A stretch of DNA of 53,165 nucleotides from Chloroflexota bacterium (GCA_013698095.1 JACCVQ010000153.1:1-53165), one strand, 5' to 3'. Counted from the first letter of the stretch, positions 1 through 8,260 are shown. Numbers and translations are program-made. The notes: generated by a model not told the origin, from the sequence alone.

Positions 1-523
1 CGATCGCACCGTCACCGATCGCGCCGCCGCTGGACGCCTGGAGCTGCTGGTCGCTGACGGCCGGCTTGCCCGTGAGGGCGACACCGTTCGGCCGCCCGGG
101 GCGCGACACGAGGGACGGTCGCCGGCCCTCGCTGCCGCGATGGATCGACTCGTCGCGGCGCTTTCGGTCGCCGGCCCACCCGCCCTGTCGCAGGCCGCCC
201 GAGCGACCAGCTGCCCGCCGGATGGAATCCGCGCCCTCGAGCGGTCGAACCGGATCGTGCGGGTCGGGGATGACCTCGCCTGGGACGCGCGGACGTATCG
301 CGAGTTGTCAGATCGCGCCATCGCGATGGCGGCGACGGCACCGTTGACCCCGGCCGCCTACCGCGACGCCACGGGCACGAGTCGGAAGTACGTGATGGCG
401 ATCCTCGAGGATCTCGATCGACGGGCGATCCTCCGTCGCACGCCGGCCGGCCACGTTCCAGGACCGCGGGCCGCCACGGCCATCGCCGCTACAGCGGAGC
501 CCGTGCCCGAGCCGGTCCGGTGA
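1..523 (+). CDS. selB: Selenocysteine-specific elongation factor SelB, C-terminal fragment
   Basis: The reading frame is open from the left edge (first complete codon at base 2) to a TGA at 521-523, giving about 173 residues of a larger protein. The C-terminal third carries the pattern TGTSRKYVMAILEDLDRR followed by a basic R-R-T segment, which matches the last winged-helix domain of SelB. That domain binds the SECIS hairpin of selenoprotein mRNAs and delivers Sec-tRNA to UGA codons. The stretch LVADGRLAREGDTVR before it resembles the preceding winged-helix repeat. The GTPase domains lie outside the window. The stop overlaps the GTG start of mobA, so the two are translationally coupled. The family is assigned from the winged-helix motif only, with fair confidence. 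Confidence 0.8.
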   Translation, partial: DRTVTDRAAAGRLELLVADGRLAREGDTVRPPGARHEGRSPALAAAMDRLVAALSVAGPPALSQAARATSCPPDGIRALERSNRIVRVGDDLAWDARTYRELSDRAIAMAATAPLTPAAYRDATGTSRKYVMAILEDLDRRAILRRTPAGHVPGPRAATAIAATAEPVPEPVR

Positions 524-1137
524 GCGATCGGCCCGGTGGCCTTCCGCCGGTCAGCGGGATCGTCCTCGCCGGCGGCCGATCGAGCCGGTTCGGGTCCGAC
601 AAGCTCACGGCGACGATCGGCGGGACGACCCTCCTCGACCGTGCGGTCAACGGCGTCGCAGCCGTCGCGGCCGAGGTCGTCGTGGTGCTCGCACCCGGTG
701 TCGAGCGAACCCTCGCCCGGACCGGCGACGACAGGCAGGTTCGGTTCGTGGCCGATCCGGAGGCATTCGGGGGCCCGCTCGTCGGCGTCCTTGCTGGCCT
801 CGAGGTCGTCGAGCAACCGCTCGTGATCGTGGCAGGCGGCGATATGCCGGACCTCAATCCGGACGTCCTCAGCCTGCTGGTCCGGAGCCTGGCGACCGCG
901 GACGCCTCGATCGGAGCCGTGGCGCTCCGCTCACGCGCTACGACCTCCCCGTTGCCCGCCGCCGTTCGGACGGGAGCGGCCACGGACGTCGCCCGGCGCC
1001 TCGTCGCCGATGGCGAACGCCGGCTGCGGAGCCTGTTCGACCATCTCCCGACCCGGGTCCTCGAGGAGTCCGAGTGGCGCGCCCTCGATCCGGACGGCGG
1101 GAGCCTCCGCGATGTCGACGTTCCGTCCGACCTCTGA
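520..1137 (+). CDS. mobA: Molybdenum cofactor guanylyltransferase (MobA-like)
   Basis: A 205-residue nucleotidyltransferase, the usual size for MobA. The N-terminus has the nucleotide-binding signature LAGGRSSRFGSDK (about residues 17-29), and GGDMPDL near residue 107 supplies the metal-binding aspartate. MobA joins GMP to molybdopterin to make the bis-MGD cofactor of enzymes such as formate dehydrogenase. It starts at a GTG that overlaps the selB stop by four bases. With selB alongside, the likely client is a selenocysteine-containing molybdoenzyme encoded further left, but that is inference. A MobA-like transferase for another cofactor (CoxI/MocA type) is the main alternative. Confidence 0.85.
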   Translation: MSDRPGGLPPVSGIVLAGGRSSRFGSDKLTATIGGTTLLDRAVNGVAAVAAEVVVVLAPGVERTLARTGDDRQVRFVADPEAFGGPLVGVLAGLEVVEQPLVIVAGGDMPDLNPDVLSLLVRSLATADASIGAVALRSRATTSPLPAAVRTGAATDVARRLVADGERRLRSLFDHLPTRVLEESEWRALDPDGGSLRDVDVPSDL

Positions 1138-1185
1138 CCCCGCGGGCCGGTCCGAACCCACCGTGACGGACCGCCGGGTCGCCGA

Positions 1186-2838
1186 TCAGCCGAGGGCAGC
1201 GTGCTCAAACACAGCCGCCCCTCCGACGAACGTGGCAAGGACCCGCCCCTCGCCGATCGGCCCGGCATCCGGCCCGAACAGGTCGCGGTCGATGACCGTC
1301 AGGTCGGCGAGCTTGCCGGTTTCGATGGTGCCGGTCTCGTCGTCGAGGTGGTTGACATACGCCGAGCCGGCCGTGAAGCCATGGATCGCCTCGGCCAGGG
1401 TCAGTCGCTGCTCGGGCAGGAACGGCTCGCGGACGCCGCGCCAGGTGTCCGCCACCCGGGTGACCGCGATCTCGATCTCGAGCAGCGGGTCCGGGCTCGA
1501 CACGCTCCAGTCGGAGCCCATCGCGAGGCGGGCACCGGACCGGAGCAACCCGGCGAATGGGTATTGCCAGGTCGTCCGCTCGGGGCCAAGGAACGGGATC
1601 GTGAGCAGGTCGAGCTGGTCCTCGTGACACGCCCAGAGCGGCTGGGCGTTGGCGACGACGTCGAGGGCGGCGAAGCGCGGCACGTCGTCGGGATGGACCA
1701 CCTGGATGTGGGCGATGTGCGGGCGGGTATCCGACGGGCCGTTGGCCGATCGAGCGGCTTCGACGGCGTCGAGGCACTCGCGGACGGCCCGATCGCCGAT
1801 CGCATGGAAGTGGGCCTGGAGTCCGGCGGTGTCGAACCGGGTGACCCAACGCTTCAATCCCTGTGGGTCGATGAAGCTGATGCCGCGATTGGTGGTCGGG
1901 GATCCGTCGGCGCCGAGATACGGGTCGATCATCGCGCCGGTGAACGTCTCGAGGACGCCGTCCTGCATGAGCTTGACGCTGTTGAGCCGGAAGCGGCCGA
2001 GCGAGCCGGTCCGGGACCGCTCGATCAGCTCGTCGACCTGGTCATCGCCGCCGAGCCGGTCCCACCACATGGCGCCCTCGACCCGGGCCGTCAGCCAGCC
2101 CGCCTCGGCCGCGGCTCGGTACGTCTCCTCCTCCTCGGTCCGGACGATCGCGTCCTGCCAGGCCGTGATGCCGAGCGAGTGGAGATAGGCTTGGGCCAGG
2201 CGGAGACCGTCGGCCCTCTGGCCGGCCGTCGTCTCGGGCATTAATCGCTCGACCGCGTCCGCAGCCCCTTCATGGAGGCTCCCGGTCGGAGTGCCGTCCG
2301 GATCACGCTCGATTCGGCCGTCGTCGGGGTCGGCCGTGTCACGGTCGATCCCGGCCAGCTCGAGGGCCTTCGTGTTGACCCACGTCGAGTGGCCGTCGCG
2401 GTTCGGGAAGAAGGCCGGCCGATCGGAGACGATCGCGTCGAGGTCCTCGCGCCGCGGCGTGCCGCGCTCGAAGTCCCCCATGGACCAGCCGCTCCCGACG
2501 ATCCATTCGTCGTCGGGATGGCCGGCGACGTACTCCCGGATCGTGTCGAGGACACCGTCGCGGCCGTCGGCATCGCGCACATCGCACTGGGTGCGATCGA
2601 CGCCGCCGGAGATCGGATGGACATGGGCGTCCTGGAACCCCGGCAGGAGAAGCCGACCCGCAAGGTCGATGACCCGGGTCCGCGGTCCGATCAGCCCGCC
2701 GACGTCGGCCGCAGTGCCGACCGCGACGATCCGTTCGCCGCGAACGGCGATGGCTTCGGCCCGCGGCCGGGCGGGATCGACGGTGTGGACATGGCCGCCG
2801 CTGAATACGAGGTCGCCCGGTGGTGTTCTGTCAGTCAT
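1186..2838 (-). CDS. Amidohydrolase family protein (YtcJ-like, Amidohydro_3)
   Basis: About 550 residues from the ATG at 2836-2838. An in-frame extension to 2940 is low-complexity Arg/Pro/Ala and was rejected as the start. The metal site HVHP follows GFQDA in the N-terminal third. HFHAIGDRAV in the middle and GSDWSVSSPDPL near the C-terminus are typical of YtcJ-type cyclic amide or amidine hydrolases, cytosolic zinc enzymes with a TIM-barrel fold. The last ~60 residues (GTIETGKLADLTVIDRD) form the usual closing beta-sandwich. Substrate cannot be read from the sequence. The gene is divergent from the metallo-beta-lactamase fold gene and converges on mobA. Confidence 0.85.
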   Translation of the reverse strand: MTDRTPPGDLVFSGGHVHTVDPARPRAEAIAVRGERIVAVGTAADVGGLIGPRTRVIDLAGRLLLPGFQDAHVHPISGGVDRTQCDVRDADGRDGVLDTIREYVAGHPDDEWIVGSGWSMGDFERGTPRREDLDAIVSDRPAFFPNRDGHSTWVNTKALELAGIDRDTADPDDGRIERDPDGTPTGSLHEGAADAVERLMPETTAGQRADGLRLAQAYLHSLGITAWQDAIVRTEEEETYRAAAEAGWLTARVEGAMWWDRLGGDDQVDELIERSRTGSLGRFRLNSVKLMQDGVLETFTGAMIDPYLGADGSPTTNRGISFIDPQGLKRWVTRFDTAGLQAHFHAIGDRAVRECLDAVEAARSANGPSDTRPHIAHIQVVHPDDVPRFAALDVVANAQPLWACHEDQLDLLTIPFLGPERTTWQYPFAGLLRSGARLAMGSDWSVSSPDPLLEIEIAVTRVADTWRGVREPFLPEQRLTLAEAIHGFTAGSAYVNHLDDETGTIETGKLADLTVIDRDLFGPDAGPIGEGRVLATFVGGAAVFEHAALG

Positions 2839-2865
2839 CGCTTGAGGATGGCATCGCCCGGCCGT

Positions 2866-2920
2866 CGTGGGATGGGCGGTCCGGCCCGCGGGACGGGCGG
2901 CCGGGTGCGCGGGACGGGCG
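2866..2920. repeat. Three direct repeats with exact 21-bp period
   Basis: Copies of the 13-mer CGYGGGAYGGGCG begin at 2866, 2887 and 2908. The last two copies are identical over 13 bases and the first differs at two positions. The 21-base spacing is two helical turns, so the copies lie on the same DNA face. They end just upstream of where a -35 element for the 2961 gene would fall, which suits an activator or repressor array. No matching regulator was identified. Confidence 0.55.
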
Positions 2921-2947
2921 CGTGTCGCCGCGACGCGCAACGGCCTC

Positions 2948-2953
2948 TATCCT
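2948..2953 (+). promoter_or_regulatory. -10-like hexamer TATCCT placed for a leaderless mRNA
   Basis: TATCCT ends 7 bases before the ATG at 2961, so transcription would start at or next to the start codon. No Shine-Dalgarno sequence is present. The same arrangement recurs at several genes in the window. Confidence 0.5.
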
Positions 2954-2960
2954 CGACGCC

Positions 2961-3515
2961 ATGACGACCGTGCACCTCATCCATCCCGGCTACATCCGCG
3001 ACGACAGCCGGGTCGGCAGCAGCATCAGCCTGGTCCGCGACGGCGACGCGCTCATCGTCGCCGACCCGGGTCTTGTCGCCTCCCACGCCCGGATCCTCGA
3101 TCCGCTGACGGCGCTCGGCGTGGACCCGTCAGCCGTCACCCACGTGTTCCTGAGCCACCACCACCCCGACCACACGATGAACGTCGCCCTCTTTCCGAAC
3201 GCCGAGGTCGTGGACTTCTGGGCCCGCTATCGGAACGACCTGTGGCTCGGTCACGACGGCGACGGCTGGAAGCTGAGCGACCACGCCACGCTGTGGCTGA
3301 CGCCCGGCCACTCGAACGAGGACGCGTCGCTGATCGTGGACGCGGACGACGCCGTCTACGCCCTGACCCATCTCTGGTGGCGTGCGGATCGGACGCCCGA
3401 GATCGACCCGCATGCCCCGGATCAGGCAGTCCTCGAGACCCAGCGTGCCCGCGTCCTGGCCGTCGCCGACATCGTCATCCCCGGCCACGGCGAATCCTTC
3501 CGCGTCACGGTCTGA
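2961..3515 (+). CDS. Metallo-beta-lactamase fold hydrolase
   Basis: A 184-residue protein that is mostly one MBL-fold domain. The metal-binding motif HHHPDH (in LSHHHPDHT, about residues 70-78) is followed by a TPGHS histidine near residue 117 and a final PGHGE near the C-terminus, giving the expected ligand set. The ATG at 2961 is preferred over upstream in-frame codons because a -10-like hexamer sits just before it and the protein then starts directly in a beta strand. Length and motif order resemble the small MBLAC1-type branch. The substrate (thioester, ester or phosphodiester) is not evident. The gene converges on the methyltransferase gene with a 16-base gap. Confidence 0.85.
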   Translation: MTTVHLIHPGYIRDDSRVGSSISLVRDGDALIVADPGLVASHARILDPLTALGVDPSAVTHVFLSHHHPDHTMNVALFPNAEVVDFWARYRNDLWLGHDGDGWKLSDHATLWLTPGHSNEDASLIVDADDAVYALTHLWWRADRTPEIDPHAPDQAVLETQRARVLAVADIVIPGHGESFRVTV

Positions 3516-3531
3516 GTCTTCGTCGGGCCTG

Positions 3532-4284
3532 TCAGCCGCGCCGGGCGACGATGTTGAGCCGGACGTAGTCGATGACCGGCTTGCCGATCCCGGTCACGAC
3601 CGCCTGGACGAACGCATCGTGCTCGTCGGCCGGGAGCCGGGCCAGATGGCTGCCGAGGACGACCGTTCGGAGGTAGTCCGCGAAGGGTTCGCCGGGCTCG
3701 AAGGTGGTCGGCTCGGGCTGGAGCCACGTCTCGATGTCGACGAAGCCGGCGGTGGCGAGGCGCTCGACGGTTGCCTCGGGCGTCTCGAAATGGACGTCGC
3801 CGAGCCAGCCGTCGCCGATCGTGGCGAGGACAGCCTGGATCGTCGCGATGTTGCCGAACCCGCCGCACTGGGCGACGAGCCGGCCACCGGGCTGAACGAC
3901 CGCGGCAAGGTTCCGGAACAGGGCGTCATGGTCGGGGACCCAGTGAAAGGTGGCGGTCGACAGGATCGCGTCGGCCGGACGGTCGCCCGGCAAGCTGAAC
4001 GGCCGGCCGAGATCGGCGACGAGGTAGGCGACCCGATCTCCGAACCGAGCCAGCCGGCGCTCGGCTTCGGCGACCATCGACGGGGAGGCGTCGAGCGCGA
4101 TCACCCGCCCGTCCGGCAGGCGCGCCGCGAGCTGCTCGGTCACCCGGCCGGTGCCGCATCCCGCGTCGAGGACCGTCTCGTCGCCGCCCAGCGGCAGGCG
4201 ATCGAGGACGGCCGAACCCCAGCGCGTCATGGGGTCAGCGACTCGGTCATAGGTCGTGGCGTCCCAGTCGCGCGGTCCCTGCAT
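3532..4284 (-). CDS. Class I SAM-dependent methyltransferase (Tam-like)
   Basis: A 250-residue protein. The SAM-binding loop is VLDAGCGTGRV at about residues 38-48, with the acidic strand-2 motif VIALDAS about 20 residues later. FHWVPDHDALFRNLAAVVQPGGRL is split over motifs that are typical of trans-aconitate 2-methyltransferase and its relatives. The protein is cytosolic with no added domains. Tam methylates trans-aconitate, but many proteins with this architecture act on other small acids, so only the methyltransferase family is claimed. A CATACT hexamer six bases before the ATG may be its -10 box. Confidence 0.8.
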   Translation of the reverse strand: MQGPRDWDATTYDRVADPMTRWGSAVLDRLPLGGDETVLDAGCGTGRVTEQLAARLPDGRVIALDASPSMVAEAERRLARFGDRVAYLVADLGRPFSLPGDRPADAILSTATFHWVPDHDALFRNLAAVVQPGGRLVAQCGGFGNIATIQAVLATIGDGWLGDVHFETPEATVERLATAGFVDIETWLQPEPTTFEPGEPFADYLRTVVLGSHLARLPADEHDAFVQAVVTGIGKPVIDYVRLNIVARRG

Positions 4285-4290
4285 CGGGCC

Positions 4291-4296
4291 AGTATG
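4291..4296 (-). promoter_or_regulatory. Possible -10 (CATACT) for the methyltransferase gene
   Basis: On the minus strand CATACT is followed by six bases and then the ATG at 4284. It fits the leaderless pattern seen elsewhere except that the first base is C instead of T. Confidence 0.35.
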
Positions 4297-4393
4297 GGCG
4301 GGCCGACGGTGGGTCTGGATTCGGTGTGCGTTCGTGAGTACGCTAGTGCCAACGGGGGTTGCAATCGCCTCGGGGCGACAGCGAGAGGGAGTG

Positions 4394-4996
4394 ATGGTGG
4401 CGCAACTTCAGGAAGCCTGGAACAAGTTCAATCCGAGAGAGCGGATGGCCGCGACCGGAGCGGTGGTTGTCATCATTGCCTGGCTGATCGGACTCGTCGC
4501 CCGAGGGTTCGGCGTCAGCTCGCTCGGCCTGCTCGGGGCGATCGCGGTGCTCGCGGTCCTGTACCTCAAGTCGGCACCGAATCAGTCGATCACATGGCCG
4601 ATCGCGCCGTCGCTGATCGTCCTCGGGATCTCGGCCATCGTGGCCCTGTTCGCGCTGATCACGCTCCTCGAGTACCTGTCGATCATTGGCCTCCTCGGCA
4701 TCGGCGGGCTCGTGGCCCTGCTGCTGTACGCGGCGGGTGCCGTGGTCATGGTCTGGGGCGCGTGGCAGGAGTACCAGATCGCGAAGCCGGCCATGCCGAA
4801 CTTCTCCGGCACGGGCACGCCGACCTCGCCGAGCACGACGACCCCGTCCAGCACGCCGACACCGTCGAGCACGACCCTGCCGAGCACGCCGCCGGTGGCC
4901 CCGCCCGACACGGCGCCGCCGGCCACCTCGACGCCACCTCCGCCGGTCACTGCCACGCCGCCGGTCGACGACCGCGACGAGGCGCCGCCCGCCTGA
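4394..4996 (+). CDS. Small membrane protein with Ser/Thr/Pro-rich tail
   Basis: Two hundred residues from the ATG at 4394, preceded by a GAGAGGGAG ribosome-binding site. Upstream in-frame codons were rejected because that site fits this ATG. The first ~130 residues contain four hydrophobic segments (about 22-41, 46-56, 68-89 and 93-118) joined by short loops. From about residue 134 to the end the chain is almost entirely Thr, Pro, Ser and Ala in short STP-type repeats, closing with an acidic DDRDE stretch. I do not recognise the family. The tail looks like a flexible spacer, and its side of the membrane is not certain. A strong terminator hairpin follows. Confidence 0.75.
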   Translation: MVAQLQEAWNKFNPRERMAATGAVVVIIAWLIGLVARGFGVSSLGLLGAIAVLAVLYLKSAPNQSITWPIAPSLIVLGISAIVALFALITLLEYLSIIGLLGIGGLVALLLYAAGAVVMVWGAWQEYQIAKPAMPNFSGTGTPTSPSTTTPSSTPTPSSTTLPSTPPVAPPDTAPPATSTPPPPVTATPPVDDRDEAPPA

Positions 4997-5022
4997 TCGC
5001 ACGAGCGACAGACGACACAGCG

Positions 5023-5052
5023 GAGACCGGGCCGGCCCAACGGCCCGGTCTC
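5023..5052 (+). terminator. Hairpin terminator after the membrane protein gene
   Basis: A perfect 12-bp stem (5023-5034 with 5041-5052) encloses a 6-base loop. It lies 26 bases after the stop codon at 4996. Only a short T/C stretch follows, so termination strength is uncertain. Confidence 0.7.
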
Positions 5053-5329
5053 TTCCTGTCCGGAGCCGCGGGTCACGTCCGCCTCGCCGTTCCCACCCTC
5101 AGCGCGCTCGAACCGCCGGCCGTCGCCGACTTCCGCACGCAGGCCTCGGGGCGGGATGCCAAGAAGGACTATCCGGAAGCCTTCTTCAGCTGTAGGCCCG
5201 ATCCATGCCGTCCGCGAATGAGAATCCGCCAGGCCGCCGCGCACGGCGCCGATTCCATTCACCCCAGGCATCGACCGCCTTCAACACGCCGTTGCGCGTG
5301 CTCGATAGTCCTTCCCGGAATAGTTCGGG

Positions 5330-5362
5330 GCGCCGCCCGGGCGCCGCCCGGGCGCGGCCCGG
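5330..5362. repeat. Tandem 11-bp GC repeat (three copies)
   Basis: GCGCCGCCCGG occurs at 5330-5340 and 5341-5351, followed by the variant GCGCGGCCCGG at 5352-5362. It lies in the gap downstream of the DHA2 transporter gene. Confidence 0.7.
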
Positions 5363-5438
5363 AGGCGACGGATTCTCAGGACGAATCCGAAGGGACGGCG
5401 CCGCGCGCCGCGGTACTCAAGACGGTGCCTGCGGAGTC

Positions 5439-7067
5439 TCAGCCCCGGCCGGCCGGACCTTCGACGGACGCCGTTCCGCCAGTGCCGCCGTCTTCGGCGC
5501 GGGCGAGCTCGAACGGCGACGCCTTGCCGGATCGCGAGCGGATCCCGAACGCCGACGTCGCGGCGCCCCCGATCAACAGCCCTGCCGACACCAGCGCCGC
5601 GACCCGGAACGCATCGACCGACGCGATCCTGGCAGCCTCGACCTGGATCTCGGGCGTCCCGGGTCGCGGTGGGTTGAGGGGCACGATCGCGGCCCGGACG
5701 GCGGGGTCGGCCGGGTTCAGGCCCGGCACCCGCGCCGCCAGGGTCGAGTAGAACGACGACGTGATCGCCACGAAGATCAACGCGAAGATCAGCGGCTGGC
5801 CGACCCGCGAGAGGGCGTTGTTGATCGCCGACCCGAGGCCCGAGAAGCGGCCCGGGATCGAGCCCATCAACGTGCTCGTCAGCGGCGCCACGACCATGGC
5901 CATGCCGGCCCCGAAGGCAACGTTGGCCGGCAGCACGTCGATCAGCGAGTCGAGCGGCGGGATCAGCGAGGCGGGCCGGCCCAGGTCGGCGATCCAGGGC
6001 GTCGAACTCGCCGGGATGCGGGCCAGCCAGAGCTGGCCCGCGGCCACGATCAGCGGCCCGACGACGAGAAAGATGCGAGTGCCGAAGCGGCTCGTCAGGG
6101 CGCCGATCCGGGCCGACAGCGTGGCGATGAGGATTCCGGCCGGCAGCCCGATGATCGCCGCGCCCGTTGCGGTGTAGCCGAGCGTCCCCTGGTAGAGGAG
6201 CGCGGTGTAGCTGAACGAGACGTAAAGCGCGCCGTAGATCAGGAACGTCGCGAGGTTGATCGCCGCGAACTCGCGGTTCCGGAACAATGACAGCGGCACG
6301 AGCGGCTGGGGCCGGATCGCCATCAGAACCGGGAAGAGGAGGAGGCTGAGCGCTCCGATCCCGAGCGAGATCCAGGCCGTCCCGTCGGCCCATTGCGACT
6401 CCTGGCCGCGGATCGCCCCAACGGTCAGGCCGCCGATCGCGAGCGCGCCGACGACCGACCCAAGCCAGTCGAAATGACCGGTCGCCTCGGTGTCGCGCGA
6501 TTCCTCGACGTGGCGGATCGCCGACCACAGCGCGACGCCGACGAGCGGGCCGTTGATGAGGAACGCCAGACGCCACGACAGGTTGTCGACCAGGAGCCCG
6601 CCGATGATCGGACCGAGCAGCGTCACGGCGGACGTCGCTGATGCCCACAGGCCGAAGGCACGGGCCCGGACCGGTCCGTCGAAGGAGGCGGTGATGATGG
6701 CGAGTGATCCCGGGACCAGGATGGCCCCGGCGGCACCCTGGAGCAGGCGAGCGACGATCAGGGTCTCGATCGTCGGAGCGAGTCCGCACAGGATCGAGAT
6801 CACGCCGAAGGCGATCAGGCCGATGATGAACAACCGGCGCCGGCCGTAGCGATCGGCCAGGGCCCCGGCGATGATCAGGAGCGCGGCGAGGACCGCGAGA
6901 TAGCCGCTGCCGATGTAGGCCTGAGCTTCGAGGAGACCGAGCGACGTCGGGGTCGGGAGCTCCTGGCCGATCCGCTTGAGGGCCAGGTTCACGACGGTGC
7001 TGTCGAGGAACACGATTCCCGACGCGACGATCGCCGCGAGAAGGGTCCAGGATTGGGCGCGAGTCAT
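5439..7067 (-). CDS. DHA2-family MFS drug exporter
   Basis: About 542 residues with roughly 14 hydrophobic segments, the layout of the drug:H+ antiporter-2 family. LDSTVVNLAL in the first helix matches the family's motif D region, and GALADRYGRRRL between helices 2 and 3 is motif A. A hydrophilic insert at about residues 460-500 precedes the last helix. The ATG at 7065-7067 (MTRAQSW) is preferred over one seven codons upstream because the chain then begins right before helix 1. It is divergent from the S51-like gene and only 41 bases separate the two starts. The exported compound is unknown. Confidence 0.85.
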   Translation of the reverse strand: MTRAQSWTLLAAIVASGIVFLDSTVVNLALKRIGQELPTPTSLGLLEAQAYIGSGYLAVLAALLIIAGALADRYGRRRLFIIGLIAFGVISILCGLAPTIETLIVARLLQGAAGAILVPGSLAIITASFDGPVRARAFGLWASATSAVTLLGPIIGGLLVDNLSWRLAFLINGPLVGVALWSAIRHVEESRDTEATGHFDWLGSVVGALAIGGLTVGAIRGQESQWADGTAWISLGIGALSLLLFPVLMAIRPQPLVPLSLFRNREFAAINLATFLIYGALYVSFSYTALLYQGTLGYTATGAAIIGLPAGILIATLSARIGALTSRFGTRIFLVVGPLIVAAGQLWLARIPASSTPWIADLGRPASLIPPLDSLIDVLPANVAFGAGMAMVVAPLTSTLMGSIPGRFSGLGSAINNALSRVGQPLIFALIFVAITSSFYSTLAARVPGLNPADPAVRAAIVPLNPPRPGTPEIQVEAARIASVDAFRVAALVSAGLLIGGAATSAFGIRSRSGKASPFELARAEDGGTGGTASVEGPAGRG

Positions 7068-7095
7068 CGGACCGGCAGTTTGGCACAAGCGCGGA

Positions 7096-7101
7096 TATGC
7101 T
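7096..7101 (+). promoter_or_regulatory. -10-like hexamer TATGCT deciding the S51-like start
   Basis: TATGCT ends seven bases before the ATG at 7109. The alternative ATG at 7097 lies inside this hexamer, which favours 7109 and a leaderless transcript. Confidence 0.45.
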
Positions 7102-7108
7102 CACCGGC

Positions 7109-7822
7109 ATGCCGGGATCGGGACCCATCGTGCTCGTTGGATCCGGCGAGTTCCTGCCCGCGATGCGCCAGATCGACGCGGCGCTCCTGGCGGCGATCGG
7201 CCGTTCTCGACCGCGCGTCGCGATTGTCCCAACGGCATCGTGGCCCGACGGCGAGCAGGTCTTCCGGCGCTGGGCGACGATGGGCGTCGAGCACTTTTCG
7301 ACGCTCGGCGCGGAGGTCGAGGCGGTCCTCGTCCGAGACGGGTTCGACGCCGACGACAGCGCCCACGTGCAGGCCATCGGCGAGGCCGACCTGATCTACC
7401 TGTCGGGCGGCAAGCCGGGGCATCTGAGCGAGTCGTTGGTCGGTTCGGCGGTTGGCGACGCCCTCCTGGCCGCCCACGCTCGCGGTGCGACGCTGGCGGG
7501 GTGCTCGGCCGGCGCGATGGCCCTCGCCGATCGCCATTTCGAGTTCCGCAAGCGACGGATGGTCTGGCCGCTGCGCTGGGAGGACGGCCTCGACCTCGTG
7601 CCCGGAGCGCTCGTGATCCCGCACTACGACTTCTTCCCCGAGGCGCTGGCCGCGATGTTCGTGCTCCAGGCGCCGCGTGGCCTCGTCACGCTCGGGATCG
7701 ACGAGGAAACGGCCGTCGTCGGGCAGGACGGCGCGTGGCAGGTCCACGGTGTCGGCCGGGTCACGGTCTGGCGCGGGCGTCGCCGCCAGCGCTTCCGCCG
7801 CGGCGAGGTGTTCCGGATCTAG
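7109..7822 (+). CDS. Peptidase S51 / cyanophycinase-like protein
   Basis: A 237-residue protein of the class I glutamine-amidotransferase-like fold. The nucleophile elbow is GCSAGAMAL with Ser at about residue 133, and YLSGGKPGHL lies about 35 residues earlier, as in dipeptidase E and cyanophycinase. VIPHYDFF later in the chain supplies a histidine that could be catalytic. There is no signal peptide, so it is probably cytosolic. Family members hydrolyse Asp-containing dipeptides or cyanophycin, but the substrate here is not determined. ATG 7109 is chosen for the spacing of the TATGCT element; ATG 7097 would add four residues. Confidence 0.8.
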   Translation: MPGSGPIVLVGSGEFLPAMRQIDAALLAAIGRSRPRVAIVPTASWPDGEQVFRRWATMGVEHFSTLGAEVEAVLVRDGFDADDSAHVQAIGEADLIYLSGGKPGHLSESLVGSAVGDALLAAHARGATLAGCSAGAMALADRHFEFRKRRMVWPLRWEDGLDLVPGALVIPHYDFFPEALAAMFVLQAPRGLVTLGIDEETAVVGQDGAWQVHGVGRVTVWRGRRRQRFRRGEVFRI

Positions 7823-8260
7823 CGCTCCGAGCTCAGTCGGCCCTCGCGCCACTCTCGCCGCCCGCCGCTCGATCCGCTGACGCCCCGGCGGCCCGGCCGG
7901 CTCCCCGCCCTGCACGACGGGATCATCCGGCTCCTGGCCAGATTCCCATCCCCGGAACGCTGGGCGGGCTTAGGAGGATCACCGACGATCACGACGGGAT
8001 GCGGCGCGCTGGCGCCACGCTCGGACCAGCATCGGCCAGGCTCAGTTTCCACCGCCACGTGGTCGCAGATCGCGCCCAATGTTCCCCCGATGACCGTCTG
8101 GCCATCTCGGACCGGTGGCGGCTCGCAATCCAGAGGGCCGGGCGCGCGCAGGCACGGATCCCGCCAAATCGCGAACGCCCCGACCGACCGGTCGGGGCGT
8201 CTGGCGAGGGGGTTCGGGGGGCAGGTCCGGCCAGCGAGCTCGACCGGGTTCAGGTCAGCG
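7823..8260. other. Intergenic region between convergent genes
   Basis: About 440 bases between the S51-like gene and the zinc-ribbon gene. Apart from the strong hairpin at 8175-8200, I see no gene, RNA or repeat. Open frames here are Arg/Pro/Ser-rich and show no recognisable domain. Confidence 0.55.
8175..8200 (-). terminator. Strong hairpin downstream of the zinc-ribbon gene
   Basis: A perfect 11-bp stem (8175-8185 with 8190-8200) encloses the 4-base loop GACC. It begins 60 bases past the stop of the minus-strand gene. The following minus-strand bases contain only a short T run (GATTT), so this is a likely but imperfect intrinsic terminator and may serve both strands. Confidence 0.6.

Larger units (their letters stand above)
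4997..5438. other. Intergenic region between convergent genes
   Basis: About 440 bases without a convincing gene. It holds the terminator at 5023-5052, a weaker 7-bp inverted repeat (5161-5167 with 5180-5186) and a GC-only tandem repeat at 5330-5362. Reading frames that cross it are antisense shadows of the flanking genes. Confidence 0.6.

Noticed and set aside
1..523. Search for a SECIS element or an in-frame UGA selenoprotein near selB.
   Set aside because: None of the genes in the window has an internal UGA with a following hairpin in coding context, so no selenoprotein is called here.
5161..5186. Inverted repeat AAGAAGG/CCTTCTT as a terminator.
   Set aside because: The stem is only 7 bp with a 12-base loop and there is no T-tract. 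It lies more than 250 bases past the DHA2 gene stop.
3382..5751. A 789-codon plus-strand frame.
   Set aside because: It runs through the end of the metallo-hydrolase gene, the antisense of the methyltransferase and the membrane protein gene in a different frame. It has no conserved motif.
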